Positions 18,116 through 25,663 of a stretch of 40,072 bases of DNA are shown one piece after another. The stretch covers positions 1-40,072 of the forward strand of contig NZ_JADWDC010000045.1 of NCBI RefSeq assembly GCF_020640915.1, given 5' to 3'. The first letter of the stretch is position 1; each line of letters starts with the position of its first letter. The notes under the pieces were generated by a model. That model was given only the letters and a program-made list of their open reading frames with translations. It was not told where the DNA came from and did not search any database. The DNA comes from Waterburya agarophytonicola KI4 (GTDB lineage: Bacteria; Cyanobacteriota; Cyanobacteriia; Cyanobacteriales; Xenococcaceae). Both the position numbers and the translations under genes were made by a program.

Positions 18116-19543
18116 ATGAGTATTCAAGCACAACTAGTAATGATTCTCTGGTTGCCCATTGTCTTCTATTTATTTAGAATTCATTCACTACGCAAAGCCG
18201 TCATTATTAGTTTTATTGGGGGTTTACTATTTTTACCAGAAAGAGCAGGTTTTCGACTGCCCCTAATTCCTGATTATCAGGGAATGGTTGCCACTTGCTA
18301 TGGTATTACCTTGGCTATTTTAGTTTATGACTTTCAGCGTCTAAAAGAATTTAAACTAGCGTGGATTGATTTACCAATGCTAATTTGGTGTATCTGCCCA
18401 GTTTTTTCCTCCCTGAGTAATGATTTAGGTTTTTATGACGGAATTAATGAAGCGATCACCCAAACTGTAACCTGGGGATTACCTTATTTTTTAGGTCGAT
18501 TTTATTTGAGTAGTCTTGCAGCACAGCGAGATTTGGCGGTCAATATTATCAAAGGGGGGCTAATATATGTTCCATTATGCCTTTATGAAGGACGCATGAG
18601 TCCCCAATTACACAATATGGTGTACGGTTACTATCCTCACCCTTCAGGTATTGCTCAGTCTTACCGCTTAGGAGGCTACCGACCAATGGTTTTTATGGAA
18701 CATGGTCTAATGGTAGGAATGTGGATGATGGTAGTGGCATTAATTGGATTTTGGCTATGGAAAGCAAAATCAATCCAGAGAATTTGGAACATACCAATGG
18801 AGGGCGTTGTAATTCTCTGTACTCTCACATTTATTTGGTGCAGATCCACTGGGGCTTATGGCTATCTACTCTATGGCTTAATTATTCTCTTTTCAGCTAA
18901 ATGGTTGCGTACTAGTCTGCCGTTATTACTCCTGGCGATCGGAATTATTTATTATCTCTATACTTCTACTACCGGGCATTTTCAGAGCGAAGGAATTGTT
19001 TCTCTAGTGGGAGAAGTAATCAATCCCGAACGAGCTCAGTCACTAGAGTATAGATTTGGTAATGAAGAAATTCTTGCCAATCACGCACGGGATAGAATAA
19101 TTTTTGGCTGGGGAGGCTGGGGCAGAAATCGCCTCTATGAAGAAAATTGGCACGGTATTTTTGAAGATGCGGCAATTACCGATAGCTTATGGATCTTGGC
19201 TTTCGGCATTAATGGCTTAGTAGGTTTAATCAGTCTAATGGGATCTTTGATATTGCCTATAATTCTTTTTAGCTTTTCAAGTTATCCAGTAAAGACATGG
19301 TTTGAACCCAAGGTAGCTCCTGGTGCTGCCTTAACGGTAGCATTACTACTGTTTGTTTTAGATTCTTTATTAAATGATATGTTTAATCCTATTTTTCCTT
19401 TAATTAGTGGAGGATTGTCAGGTATGATCTTAAAAGAAAGAAAGAAAACAAAAGCCGATCAAAAAAATAGTAAATTTCTATCGAAAAATCAACGCTATAA
19501 AAACATGACGCGCTCCAAATTATCGGCGTTGCTAAACAGATAG
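18116..19543 (+). CDS. Wzy-like O-antigen polymerase/ligase-family membrane protein
   Basis: A 475-residue polytopic protein with roughly ten to twelve hydrophobic segments and a larger loop after about residue 295 (containing EYRFGNEEILANHARDRIIFG and WGGWGRNRLYEENW), the usual layout of the O-antigen ligase/polymerase family. ARDRIIFGWGGWGRN is reminiscent of the conserved loop in cyanobacterial members. The C-terminal 35 residues are lysine-rich. AGGAG at 18106-18110 lies five bases before the ATG. Position after the flippase suggests it polymerises the repeat units. Sequence alone does not distinguish polymerase from ligase. Confidence 0.82.
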   Translation: MSIQAQLVMILWLPIVFYLFRIHSLRKAVIISFIGGLLFLPERAGFRLPLIPDYQGMVATCYGITLAILVYDFQRLKEFKLAWIDLPMLIWCICPVFSSLSNDLGFYDGINEAITQTVTWGLPYFLGRFYLSSLAAQRDLAVNIIKGGLIYVPLCLYEGRMSPQLHNMVYGYYPHPSGIAQSYRLGGYRPMVFMEHGLMVGMWMMVVALIGFWLWKAKSIQRIWNIPMEGVVILCTLTFIWCRSTGAYGYLLYGLIILFSAKWLRTSLPLLLLAIGIIYYLYTSTTGHFQSEGIVSLVGEVINPERAQSLEYRFGNEEILANHARDRIIFGWGGWGRNRLYEENWHGIFEDAAITDSLWILAFGINGLVGLISLMGSLILPIILFSFSSYPVKTWFEPKVAPGAALTVALLLFVLDSLLNDMFNPIFPLISGGLSGMILKERKKTKADQKNSKFLSKNQRYKNMTRSKLSALLNR

Positions 19544-19605
19544 TGGATTTATTATAAATAAAGATGGGAATGTAAAGACCGCGGTCGTATTTTTGCGCGA
19601 CTTTT

Positions 19606-19677
19606 AATGATTCTTGGCGTGTAGATGAAACCTATATTAAGGTCAAGTGGAAGAGGTCAAGAAAAATGATGTTTTAG
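19606..19677 (+). pseudogene. IS6-like transposase relic
   Basis: This short frame reads NDSWRVDETYIKVKWKR, matching the conserved first catalytic block of IS6/IS240-type transposases (D-S-W-R-V-D-E-T-Y-I-K-V-K), and then runs into a stop at 19675. The rest of the transposase is missing. The sequence AAACTTTTTGCGACACAACC at 19757-19776 loosely resembles an IS6 terminal repeat and may mark the old right end. The fragment sits between two convergent genes. Confidence 0.65.
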
Positions 19678-19783
19678 GGGAAAAGAAATTCATTGATTCT
19701 CTCTTTGAAATTGCTGTCTGAAAAATTAGATAATCACAGAGCTATTCTATCTTTTTAAACTTTTTGCGACACAACCCCTTTTT

Positions 19784-20467
19784 TTATTTAGAATTTTTAT
19801 AAAATTGATTTAAACCCCAAAAACCGAAACATAGGACAATACCAAGACTGGGAGAAAAGTCAAAAGGAACTTCTGCTATTCCTCCATTAGCGACATCCCC
19901 TACCAACTGAAAATTGCTATTGTATGTTGTTTGAGTTTCTTGAGCAGCCCACAATTCTAAAGAACCTACTCCAAAATTCTCGAAAAGAACTAATTCGAGG
20001 TCATATTCTCCAACTGCCAGATTTATCGTACCTAGATTATCTTGAGTTGGGTGTAGCGCATCATCCTTGATGACATCAAAACCATCAATGCGGAGACGGA
20101 CTCCATCATCACCACTAGTCAAAAAAGTCCAGTCGTCTGCACTAGTAATTTCTATTGTAGTCGTTACCAAAACAGCGTAATTGTTAATATTGGGATTCCC
20201 TGTAGTACCTGGGAAAAAATTGTCAATGTCTGAATGACCCCAAGGAGTTCCATAAGCCACATCGCGAAAATCAATAATGTCATAACTTCCCGATGATGTA
20301 CTTTCTAAGTTAGTCCCGCCGATGAGTGCATCCGCATCACTTAGACTTTCAATAGGGGTAGTAGATTTAAATAATTCTACAGTAAAAGCATTTACTTTCT
20401 TAGTCAGTCCGAACTGAACCAAACAAACCGAATATAACAATATGCTGTAATTTATTATTTTTATCAT
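19784..20467 (-). CDS. PA14-domain protein with signal peptide and PEP-CTERM-like tail
   Basis: A 227-residue protein. The N-terminus has a hydrophobic stretch and possible cleavage after VNA27. The middle (about 80-175) has PA14-type features: DDWTFLTSGDDGVRLRIDG and VGEYDLELVLFENFGVGSLELW, a fold that often binds glycans. The C-terminus is E-V-P-F-D-F-S-P followed by a hydrophobic helix and YKNSK, the form of a cyanobacterial PEP-CTERM-like sorting tail. Such proteins are usually found near exopolysaccharide genes. GGAG (CTCC at 20476-20479 on the plus strand) precedes the ATG by eight bases. It is probably exported and attached to, or released into, the matrix. Confidence 0.8.
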   Translation of the reverse strand: MIKIINYSILLYSVCLVQFGLTKKVNAFTVELFKSTTPIESLSDADALIGGTNLESTSSGSYDIIDFRDVAYGTPWGHSDIDNFFPGTTGNPNINNYAVLVTTTIEITSADDWTFLTSGDDGVRLRIDGFDVIKDDALHPTQDNLGTINLAVGEYDLELVLFENFGVGSLELWAAQETQTTYNSNFQLVGDVANGGIAEVPFDFSPSLGIVLCFGFWGLNQFYKNSK

Positions 20468-20510
20468 GGTGTAAACTCCAAATCAATTTAAGATAATTTA
20501 GGGCATGCAA

Positions 20511-21518
20511 TTAATTGCTTTTAATATTTGTTGCCAAGGTTTTATACTCGATTAGGGTGCTTTGTTTTTTCTGCAACTTAATCAGATAAAATTTAATCTG
20601 TCCTGTTGCTTGAGCAAATTTGCCGATCGCACAAAATAATGCATACAATAAGGCTTCACCCGAAGCTAGGTTGTGCTTTTTGTTGCTATATATGCGATAG
20701 ATTAAAACAGGATATCCAATCAGGAGAATTAAACTCCACCCTTGGGTTAACCAAATAGTGCTTATACTGGAAAAAGGTAAAGCTACACCCCAAAACCAGA
20801 TGCTTTTACTTTCTTTGACCCAATGTTTTTCGGGACTCTTTCCATGTAGCCAGGCACCCTCTGCATAGGCATGACCAGCCCTCATAGTTCGATTCCACCA
20901 CTGGCTAAACCTAAGCATTTGGGCATCGTGGAGAGTCATTTCCTCTTGAATACGCAAAATTTTCCATTGCTGCTGGCGCAAACGCACACATAATTCTGGT
21001 TCTTCTCCTGCAATGAGACCAGAGTCAAATCCTCCAACTTCCTTAAATGCTCTAACGCGCATCATTGCATCACCTCCACAGGCTTTTGTTTCACCCAGTG
21101 GGGTATCCCATTCAATATCGCATAATTGATTATAAATAGATTTTTTAGGAAACTTTTCTCGACGACGACCACAGACAACTGCAACTTCTGGTCTTAAGTC
21201 AAATATAAGCATAGCAGACTTGAGCCAAGAGGGAGCAATTTGACAGTCACCATCAACAAATTGAACAAATTCAAGGTCGGGATTAATCTTTAATAAATAG
21301 GCAAATCCTTCGTTTCTGGCGCGAGCGGCTGTAAAAGGAATGGTTAAATCTAATTCCAACAAATTTACTCCGAGCGATCGCGCTAAATTGACACTATTAT
21401 CAGTAGAGCCAGAATCGACATATACTATGTCTCTTACTGTATTTAATGCTGATAAAAAACATTGATGAAGGCGATCGCTTTCATTACGTCCAATAATTAC
21501 TAATCCAAGCTTATTCAT
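20511..21518 (-). CDS. GT2 glycosyltransferase with C-terminal membrane segments
   Basis: A 335-residue protein. The GT2 domain has LVIIGRNESDRL, VYVDSGSTDNS and the metal motif QFVDGDCQI (D-G-D), with CGGDAMMRVRAFKEVGGFDSGLIAGEEPELCVRL providing the conserved acid-containing acceptor region. Two hydrophobic segments follow (about 240-275 and 288-305). It is one of the minus-strand enzymes of region 7, between the PA14 protein and the initiating sugar transferase. Sugar specificity unknown. Confidence 0.87.
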   Translation of the reverse strand: MNKLGLVIIGRNESDRLHQCFLSALNTVRDIVYVDSGSTDNSVNLARSLGVNLLELDLTIPFTAARARNEGFAYLLKINPDLEFVQFVDGDCQIAPSWLKSAMLIFDLRPEVAVVCGRRREKFPKKSIYNQLCDIEWDTPLGETKACGGDAMMRVRAFKEVGGFDSGLIAGEEPELCVRLRQQQWKILRIQEEMTLHDAQMLRFSQWWNRTMRAGHAYAEGAWLHGKSPEKHWVKESKSIWFWGVALPFSSISTIWLTQGWSLILLIGYPVLIYRIYSNKKHNLASGEALLYALFCAIGKFAQATGQIKFYLIKLQKKQSTLIEYKTLATNIKSN

Positions 21519-21603
21519 ATAAATAATAATTGTGATAATTGTAAGAAATTCTTTTGCGGGTTTTTTCAGCTACGTAAACTACTGAGAGTGGCCCGATCGC
21601 TGC

Positions 21604-22254
21604 TCAATAAGCCCCTTGACGATTGAGAACTATTTTAATTGTTCTCAAAATTAATTTGAGGTCATATACTATTGACCATTGACACTGATAGCGAAGATCC
21701 AATTTGACAATTTCTTCAAAATCTTTGATCATAGACCTACCATGAACTTGCCATTCTCCAGTGATTCCCGGCTTAACCTTTAATCTTTCCCAGTGATGAA
21801 TTTGATAGTTTTGGACTTCATCTACAGTTGGAGGTCTAGTGCCAACTAAACTCATATCTCCTCGTAGAACATTCCAAAATTGAGGAAACTCATCTAAGCT
21901 AGTGCGACGCAAAAATTTACCCAAACAGGTAATACGCGGATCGTTGGCATTTTTGAAAAAATGACCAGAAACTTCGTTACAAACTTTGAATTTAAGTGCA
22001 TCTGCGTTGACAACCATAGAACGAAGTTTCCAAATTTTAAACGTTTTTCCGTAAAGTCCACAACGCATTTGACTATAGAATATAGGCCCTGGATCGGAAA
22101 TTGCCATGGCGATCGCAACTATGACAATGATGACACCAGTTAAGGTTAGTCCTAACAATGCACCTATAATATCGATTAGGCGTTTAAGGCGATTATTCAC
22201 CGAGGGGTGCATTGGTTTAGGCTTAAAATTAGGTTCTGCGAGACTTAGATTCAT
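21604..22254 (-). CDS. Undecaprenyl-phosphate sugar-1-phosphate transferase (ExoY/WcaJ-type)
   Basis: A 216-residue monotopic membrane enzyme of the bacterial sugar transferase family (PF02397). One hydrophobic N-terminal helix (about 28-52) precedes the catalytic part, which shows KLRSM, the DEFPQFWNVLRGDMSLVGTRP block with the catalytic D-E pair, and KPGITGEWQVHGRS. It lacks the extra N-terminal four-helix region of full-length WcaJ, as in ExoY-like short forms. It should start the repeat unit by loading the first sugar phosphate on undecaprenyl phosphate. Together with the following Alg13/Alg14-like pair, it would make the lipid-linked disaccharide. Confidence 0.92.
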   Translation of the reverse strand: MNLSLAEPNFKPKPMHPSVNNRLKRLIDIIGALLGLTLTGVIIVIVAIAMAISDPGPIFYSQMRCGLYGKTFKIWKLRSMVVNADALKFKVCNEVSGHFFKNANDPRITCLGKFLRRTSLDEFPQFWNVLRGDMSLVGTRPPTVDEVQNYQIHHWERLKVKPGITGEWQVHGRSMIKDFEEIVKLDLRYQCQWSIVYDLKLILRTIKIVLNRQGAY

Positions 22255-22306
22255 AAAGAACTAGAAAATGAATATTGTCGATGATATTGCTAATAAAAGC
22301 TATGAG

Positions 22307-22837
22307 CTAGCTTGCTATTATTTCAGGGGTAAAATCTCTTTGTTTGGTATTAGTGGTTAAAAGAGAGGTAGTGAAAAGATCTAAAGAATGACAAATTAGA
22401 CTAACAGCCTGTGGACTTAAAACTGAAAAATTTGCTCTAAATGGATTTCTGACAAATGCTAATAACTGCTCTAAGGAAAATGCAACTGGCACTCCTTTAT
22501 TGAGTAGTTGATAAGCTAGTTCAAGTTGATGATTATCAACATGCTCATTTAGCTCGGCTCTCCTTGGAACTAATATATAAGGAGCATTAATTTTTTCCGC
22601 TAACAAAAGTGTTCCTTCTCCACAATGTCCAATAACTAAATTGGCTGACATTGCCAGCTCCTGGAAATCTTTTGCTGGTAATAGCTTATGAGATTCAATT
22701 CCATGGGGAAAGTAAATGCAGTTACCATACTGAACGATGATTTTTTCTTTAATCCAATGCTGTTTGCTTAAAATTGAAGTCCACACCATCAAGCGATCAA
22801 ATTGAAATTTTTCTGTTCCAACAGTGACTAAAATCAT
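22307..22837 (-). CDS. Alg13/PssE-like glycosyltransferase catalytic subunit
   Basis: A 176-residue protein corresponding to the C-terminal half of a GT28/Alg13 enzyme. It opens MILVTVGTEKFQFDRL and contains VIGHCGEGTLLLAEKINAPYILVPRR and NEHVDNHQLELAYQL, the UDP-sugar binding elements of that family. Such proteins work as pairs with an Alg14-like membrane anchor, which is the next gene upstream (22885-23328, 47 bases away). In rhizobial exopolysaccharide synthesis the PssD/PssE pair adds the second sugar. The same role is inferred here. Confidence 0.87.
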   Translation of the reverse strand: MILVTVGTEKFQFDRLMVWTSILSKQHWIKEKIIVQYGNCIYFPHGIESHKLLPAKDFQELAMSANLVIGHCGEGTLLLAEKINAPYILVPRRAELNEHVDNHQLELAYQLLNKGVPVAFSLEQLLAFVRNPFRANFSVLSPQAVSLICHSLDLFTTSLLTTNTKQRDFTPEIIAS

Positions 22838-22884
22838 TAAATATTTCTCTTGTTAGTTATCTATATTTTGAATGATTATCAACT

Positions 22885-23328
22885 CTACACAGGAATTAAT
22901 TCTGCTTGGGGATATCTAACTTTCAAAGATGGCCAACGAACATATAAACGATTGATCAGAGGAAGAACAAGTTTAGCAGAAAGACTTATATCTTCTACTC
23001 TAGTAATCGATTCAATAAAAATAACTTGACTGCCAAACATCCTGCCTATAACTATAAAAGGAACAGATTCACCAGCACCCGTAGTCATAATTAGTTTGGG
23101 TCTTTCTTGAGAAATAATTTTCCAAGCTAGAAATAAATTCTTAACCAAGTTTTTCAAGTTTCTATTAGTGGGACCATAAGCCCAATAGACTTGCTCTTGT
23201 TTTAATACAGATTCAGTCGAATGACTTTTTTGTGTTACCCAACAATGTTGTTTATCCTCCCAAAAATGTTTAAGGTTCACGAGGGTTCTAAAATGTCCAC
23301 CAGTTGAAGAAATGAGAATAATATCCAT
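22885..23328 (-). CDS. Alg14/PssD-like glycosyltransferase subunit
   Basis: A 147-residue protein corresponding to the acceptor-side half of a split GT28 enzyme. ISSTGGHFRTLVNLKHFW at the N-terminus has the G-G-H loop of Alg14-type proteins, with a conserved TTGAGESVPFIVIGRMFG and FIESITRVEDISLSAKLV following. It should recruit the PssE-like subunit to the membrane and bind the lipid-linked acceptor. It begins the minus-strand run 22307-23328 and is preceded by the 900-base gene-free region. Confidence 0.87.
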   Translation of the reverse strand: MDIILISSTGGHFRTLVNLKHFWEDKQHCWVTQKSHSTESVLKQEQVYWAYGPTNRNLKNLVKNLFLAWKIISQERPKLIMTTGAGESVPFIVIGRMFGSQVIFIESITRVEDISLSAKLVLPLINRLYVRWPSLKVRYPQAELIPV

Positions 23329-23769
23329 GGTTAGCTACATACTCGAAATTTACTCAAAAGACACGCCAAAAGTCATTTTTTGTCACATTAGCCCAGCAAA
23401 ATTAGAGCGAAGTAACCAAAATATCTTTAAACTTGAGGCTTTATCAGAACCTTCAAGTGTTTAAGCAGATAAAAATCATTAAATATCTTATCAAGAAGAA
23501 TATTTTACTTTCGGCTTACTGATTTCAATAGAAAACAAGAAAATATTATTGTAATTTAGTTATTAATTTAACCTAGTAATAATTGATTGTATATTTAGCA
23601 TAGTTAAGCCAATATTATTGTGCATAGCTTTGTATTTGACAATAGTAAGTTTGTCGAAATTTTTTTCTTGTTTATGTTCTTACAATTAAATACTTCATTC
23701 AATTTATAGTTAATATTGAGATAAATAGCCCTCCGAATAAATACTTAAATAATACTACTAAAATAACAA

Positions 23770-23798
23770 TTGACCTATATAAACCGAGAAGATACTGT
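23770..23798 (+). promoter_or_regulatory. Possible sigma70-type promoter for the large-protein array
   Basis: TTGACC at 23770-23775 and TACTGT at 23793-23798 are separated by 17 bases. This is the best match to a sigma70-type promoter I could find in the region. If used, the leader would be about 430 bases and include both inverted repeats. Confidence 0.35.
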
Positions 23799-23988
23799 AA
23801 TCTGTCTTACCTTTACTGCCAAACTTTGCATGGATTAAAGATTTTATATTCAATCTAAAGAAAAAAAAAAAAAAATCATGATCGCGAAACTTTTTTTAAA
23901 AAAACCGTAAAGATACATAGAAATATAATCTCTTTATTTTTACTATCAAATATCAAAGTAGATAGATATTTTCAAAAGCTTATATAGT

Positions 23989-24027
23989 ACTAGATAGTTT
24001 TTTTGATCTCTCTAGAAACTATCTAGT
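23989..24027 (+). repeat. Hairpin 1: perfect 12-base inverted repeat, 15-base loop
   Basis: Arm 23989-24000 (ACTAGATAGTTT) is the exact reverse complement of 24016-24027 (AAACTATCTAGT). A T-rich stretch follows (CTTACTTTTTATT). It could be a terminator-like or leader hairpin. Confidence 0.75.
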
Positions 24028-24061
24028 CTTACTTTTTATTGAAATATGTATTCTATTTTAC

Positions 24062-24106
24062 AATCTAAAATATGCAATATATATTACATATTTTAGATTA
24101 ATTTTT
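24062..24106 (+). terminator. Hairpin 2: perfect 13-base inverted repeat followed by T7
   Basis: Arm 24062-24074 (AATCTAAAATATG) pairs exactly with 24087-24099 (CATATTTTAGATT) across a 12-base loop and is followed by AATTTTTTTAGG. The form is that of an intrinsic terminator, though the stem is AT-rich. No gene ends upstream on this strand, so it may act as an attenuator in the leader of the 24233 gene. Confidence 0.5.
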
Positions 24107-24232
24107 TTAGGAGTAAAAATTAATAAAGCAAATAAAAATACAGTGCAAATACTATTGAAAAGTTCAAAATAGATAGGCTATAAACTGAAGAAAGCTGTAT
24201 TCAAATTACTTGTTTTATTAATTTATTTATTT

Positions 24233-25585
24233 ATGCATACATACAATAGCGGAACTTTTATTGTTGGTTCTAGTGGCGAAGTTGATGTTGATTTTCTCTT
24301 TGATGGAGGCTGGTTTCGGGGAGAAATAGCTTTATTTAATGTCGAGGGGATGGAAGAATTGATCCCTGGCTCAGAAGCGTTTATGTTAGAAGCAGCCCGT
24401 AGAGCCTTAACTGACTCCGAACAGGGTCGCATAATTAATCAAGATGAAATTGAAGGGGCGAAATTTTCTACCACCGATTTCAATTGGGAGCGTGATTTTA
24501 ATACTGGAGAGTATATAGGAGCAAAAAGCTTTACCTTTAATCCTGGCGATGAGTTAGGTTTAATGATGGTACAGCATAAGACTGTACAAGAAACTTTCGA
24601 GAATCCCGATCGCATTAATGAATTTGGTAGATTTCCTTTATTCTCAATCCCAGAAGCCAATATAGGTGGTTCTTTACCGAATCAATTTGAATTTGTGGGG
24701 CTCGATGGAAATGGCATAATTGCTGGGGAAGATATGCGTATCTTTCAGGCGGATCGCGACTACAACGATGTGGTTTTGCAGTTTAGAGGTTTAGATAGCA
24801 ACTTTGCTTCTCTTGATGAGTATATTAATCCGACTCGGGATTTTAGAGATTTCCCAGTGGGGGAAAATTTGCTGGAATATGCAGAAAGCCGAGTTTTAAA
24901 TGAAAAAGACCCTGGAGTATTTCAAGTAGGAGAGTCAGGGGAAGTAACCATCGATTTTCTTTATGATGGAGGATTATATGAAGGGGCAGTGGGGATCTTT
25001 AGTTTAGAAGATATTAATCCCGAAGATCTAACCACAGAAGAGTTTACTCAAAAAGTAGTAGAGCGAGTACAAAGCAATTCTACCGAAGGTCATATAGTTA
25101 TTCAAGACAGCACTGAAGGAGCAAAATATTCAGCAGAATTAGAGTGGGAGCAAGCTATACCAGAGGGAAAAAATCACTTTAATGATGGGAGCTATTTAGG
25201 AACTAAGACTTTCACTATGACTCCAGGAGATAATTTTGCCCTGGTTATGATTCCTGATGGTAATTTTAATCAAGCCATAGGTGCAAATGAATCTGTAATG
25301 AAGAATGACTTGATTTTTTCGATGCAGGGAGCTAATTTTCAAAATCAGGTTCAATTTGTCAATGTCAAAACGTCTGCTGGCGGCGGTACTATTGCTAGCT
25401 TTGAAGATGATCGCATCGATCGCCCTTCTAATGAAGATTATAACGACATTGTTTTAGCAATCGAAGGAATTCAAGAACCTATTGGTTTATTTTCTCTAGA
25501 AGACCGCGTTTTTCCCGATCGTAATTGGGCAGAATTACCCATTGGTGAAGACAATATTCTTCCTTACTTCGATGGTAATGAATAG
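24233..25585 (+). CDS. Double DUF4114-type protein (B copy)
   Basis: A 450-residue acidic protein with two modules (about 1-215 and 228-450), paralogous to the protein at 8470-9825. Each module starts with the strand set G-x-F-x-V...V/I-D-F-L-F/Y-D-G-G and ends with a D-Y-N-D signature (D176-Y-N-D-V and E401-D-Y-N-D-I), then an R/N-D/W tail. No signal peptide or membrane helix is visible. No good ribosome-binding site precedes the ATG. Its first module is the closest relative of the N-terminal modules of the two following large proteins. It is probably a small companion or adaptor in the same operon (78 bases to the next gene). Confidence 0.85.
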   Translation: MHTYNSGTFIVGSSGEVDVDFLFDGGWFRGEIALFNVEGMEELIPGSEAFMLEAARRALTDSEQGRIINQDEIEGAKFSTTDFNWERDFNTGEYIGAKSFTFNPGDELGLMMVQHKTVQETFENPDRINEFGRFPLFSIPEANIGGSLPNQFEFVGLDGNGIIAGEDMRIFQADRDYNDVVLQFRGLDSNFASLDEYINPTRDFRDFPVGENLLEYAESRVLNEKDPGVFQVGESGEVTIDFLYDGGLYEGAVGIFSLEDINPEDLTTEEFTQKVVERVQSNSTEGHIVIQDSTEGAKYSAELEWEQAIPEGKNHFNDGSYLGTKTFTMTPGDNFALVMIPDGNFNQAIGANESVMKNDLIFSMQGANFQNQVQFVNVKTSAGGGTIASFEDDRIDRPSNEDYNDIVLAIEGIQEPIGLFSLEDRVFPDRNWAELPIGEDNILPYFDGNE

Positions 25586-25663
25586 CTATCTAGATTGAAA
25601 TTTACTTAACACTTAAATGTTTACTTACAGCTATTCTCTTTTACTTTAAAGATATATCAAACT

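Larger units (their letters stand above)
23329..24232. promoter_or_regulatory. 900-base gene-free divergent region
   Basis: Very AT-rich, with no coding frame of note and no tRNA-like fold. It holds a possible plus-strand promoter (23770-23798), a run of 15 A at 23861-23875, and two perfect inverted repeats (23989-24027 and 24062-24099), the second followed by seven T. It separates the minus-strand polysaccharide genes from the plus-strand DUF4114/large-protein array and probably carries the long leader of the latter. Confidence 0.6.

Noticed and set aside
23329-24232. tRNA or small protein gene in the long gap
   Set aside because: No cloverleaf-like arms and no frame longer than a few dozen codons with a start and ribosome-binding site.
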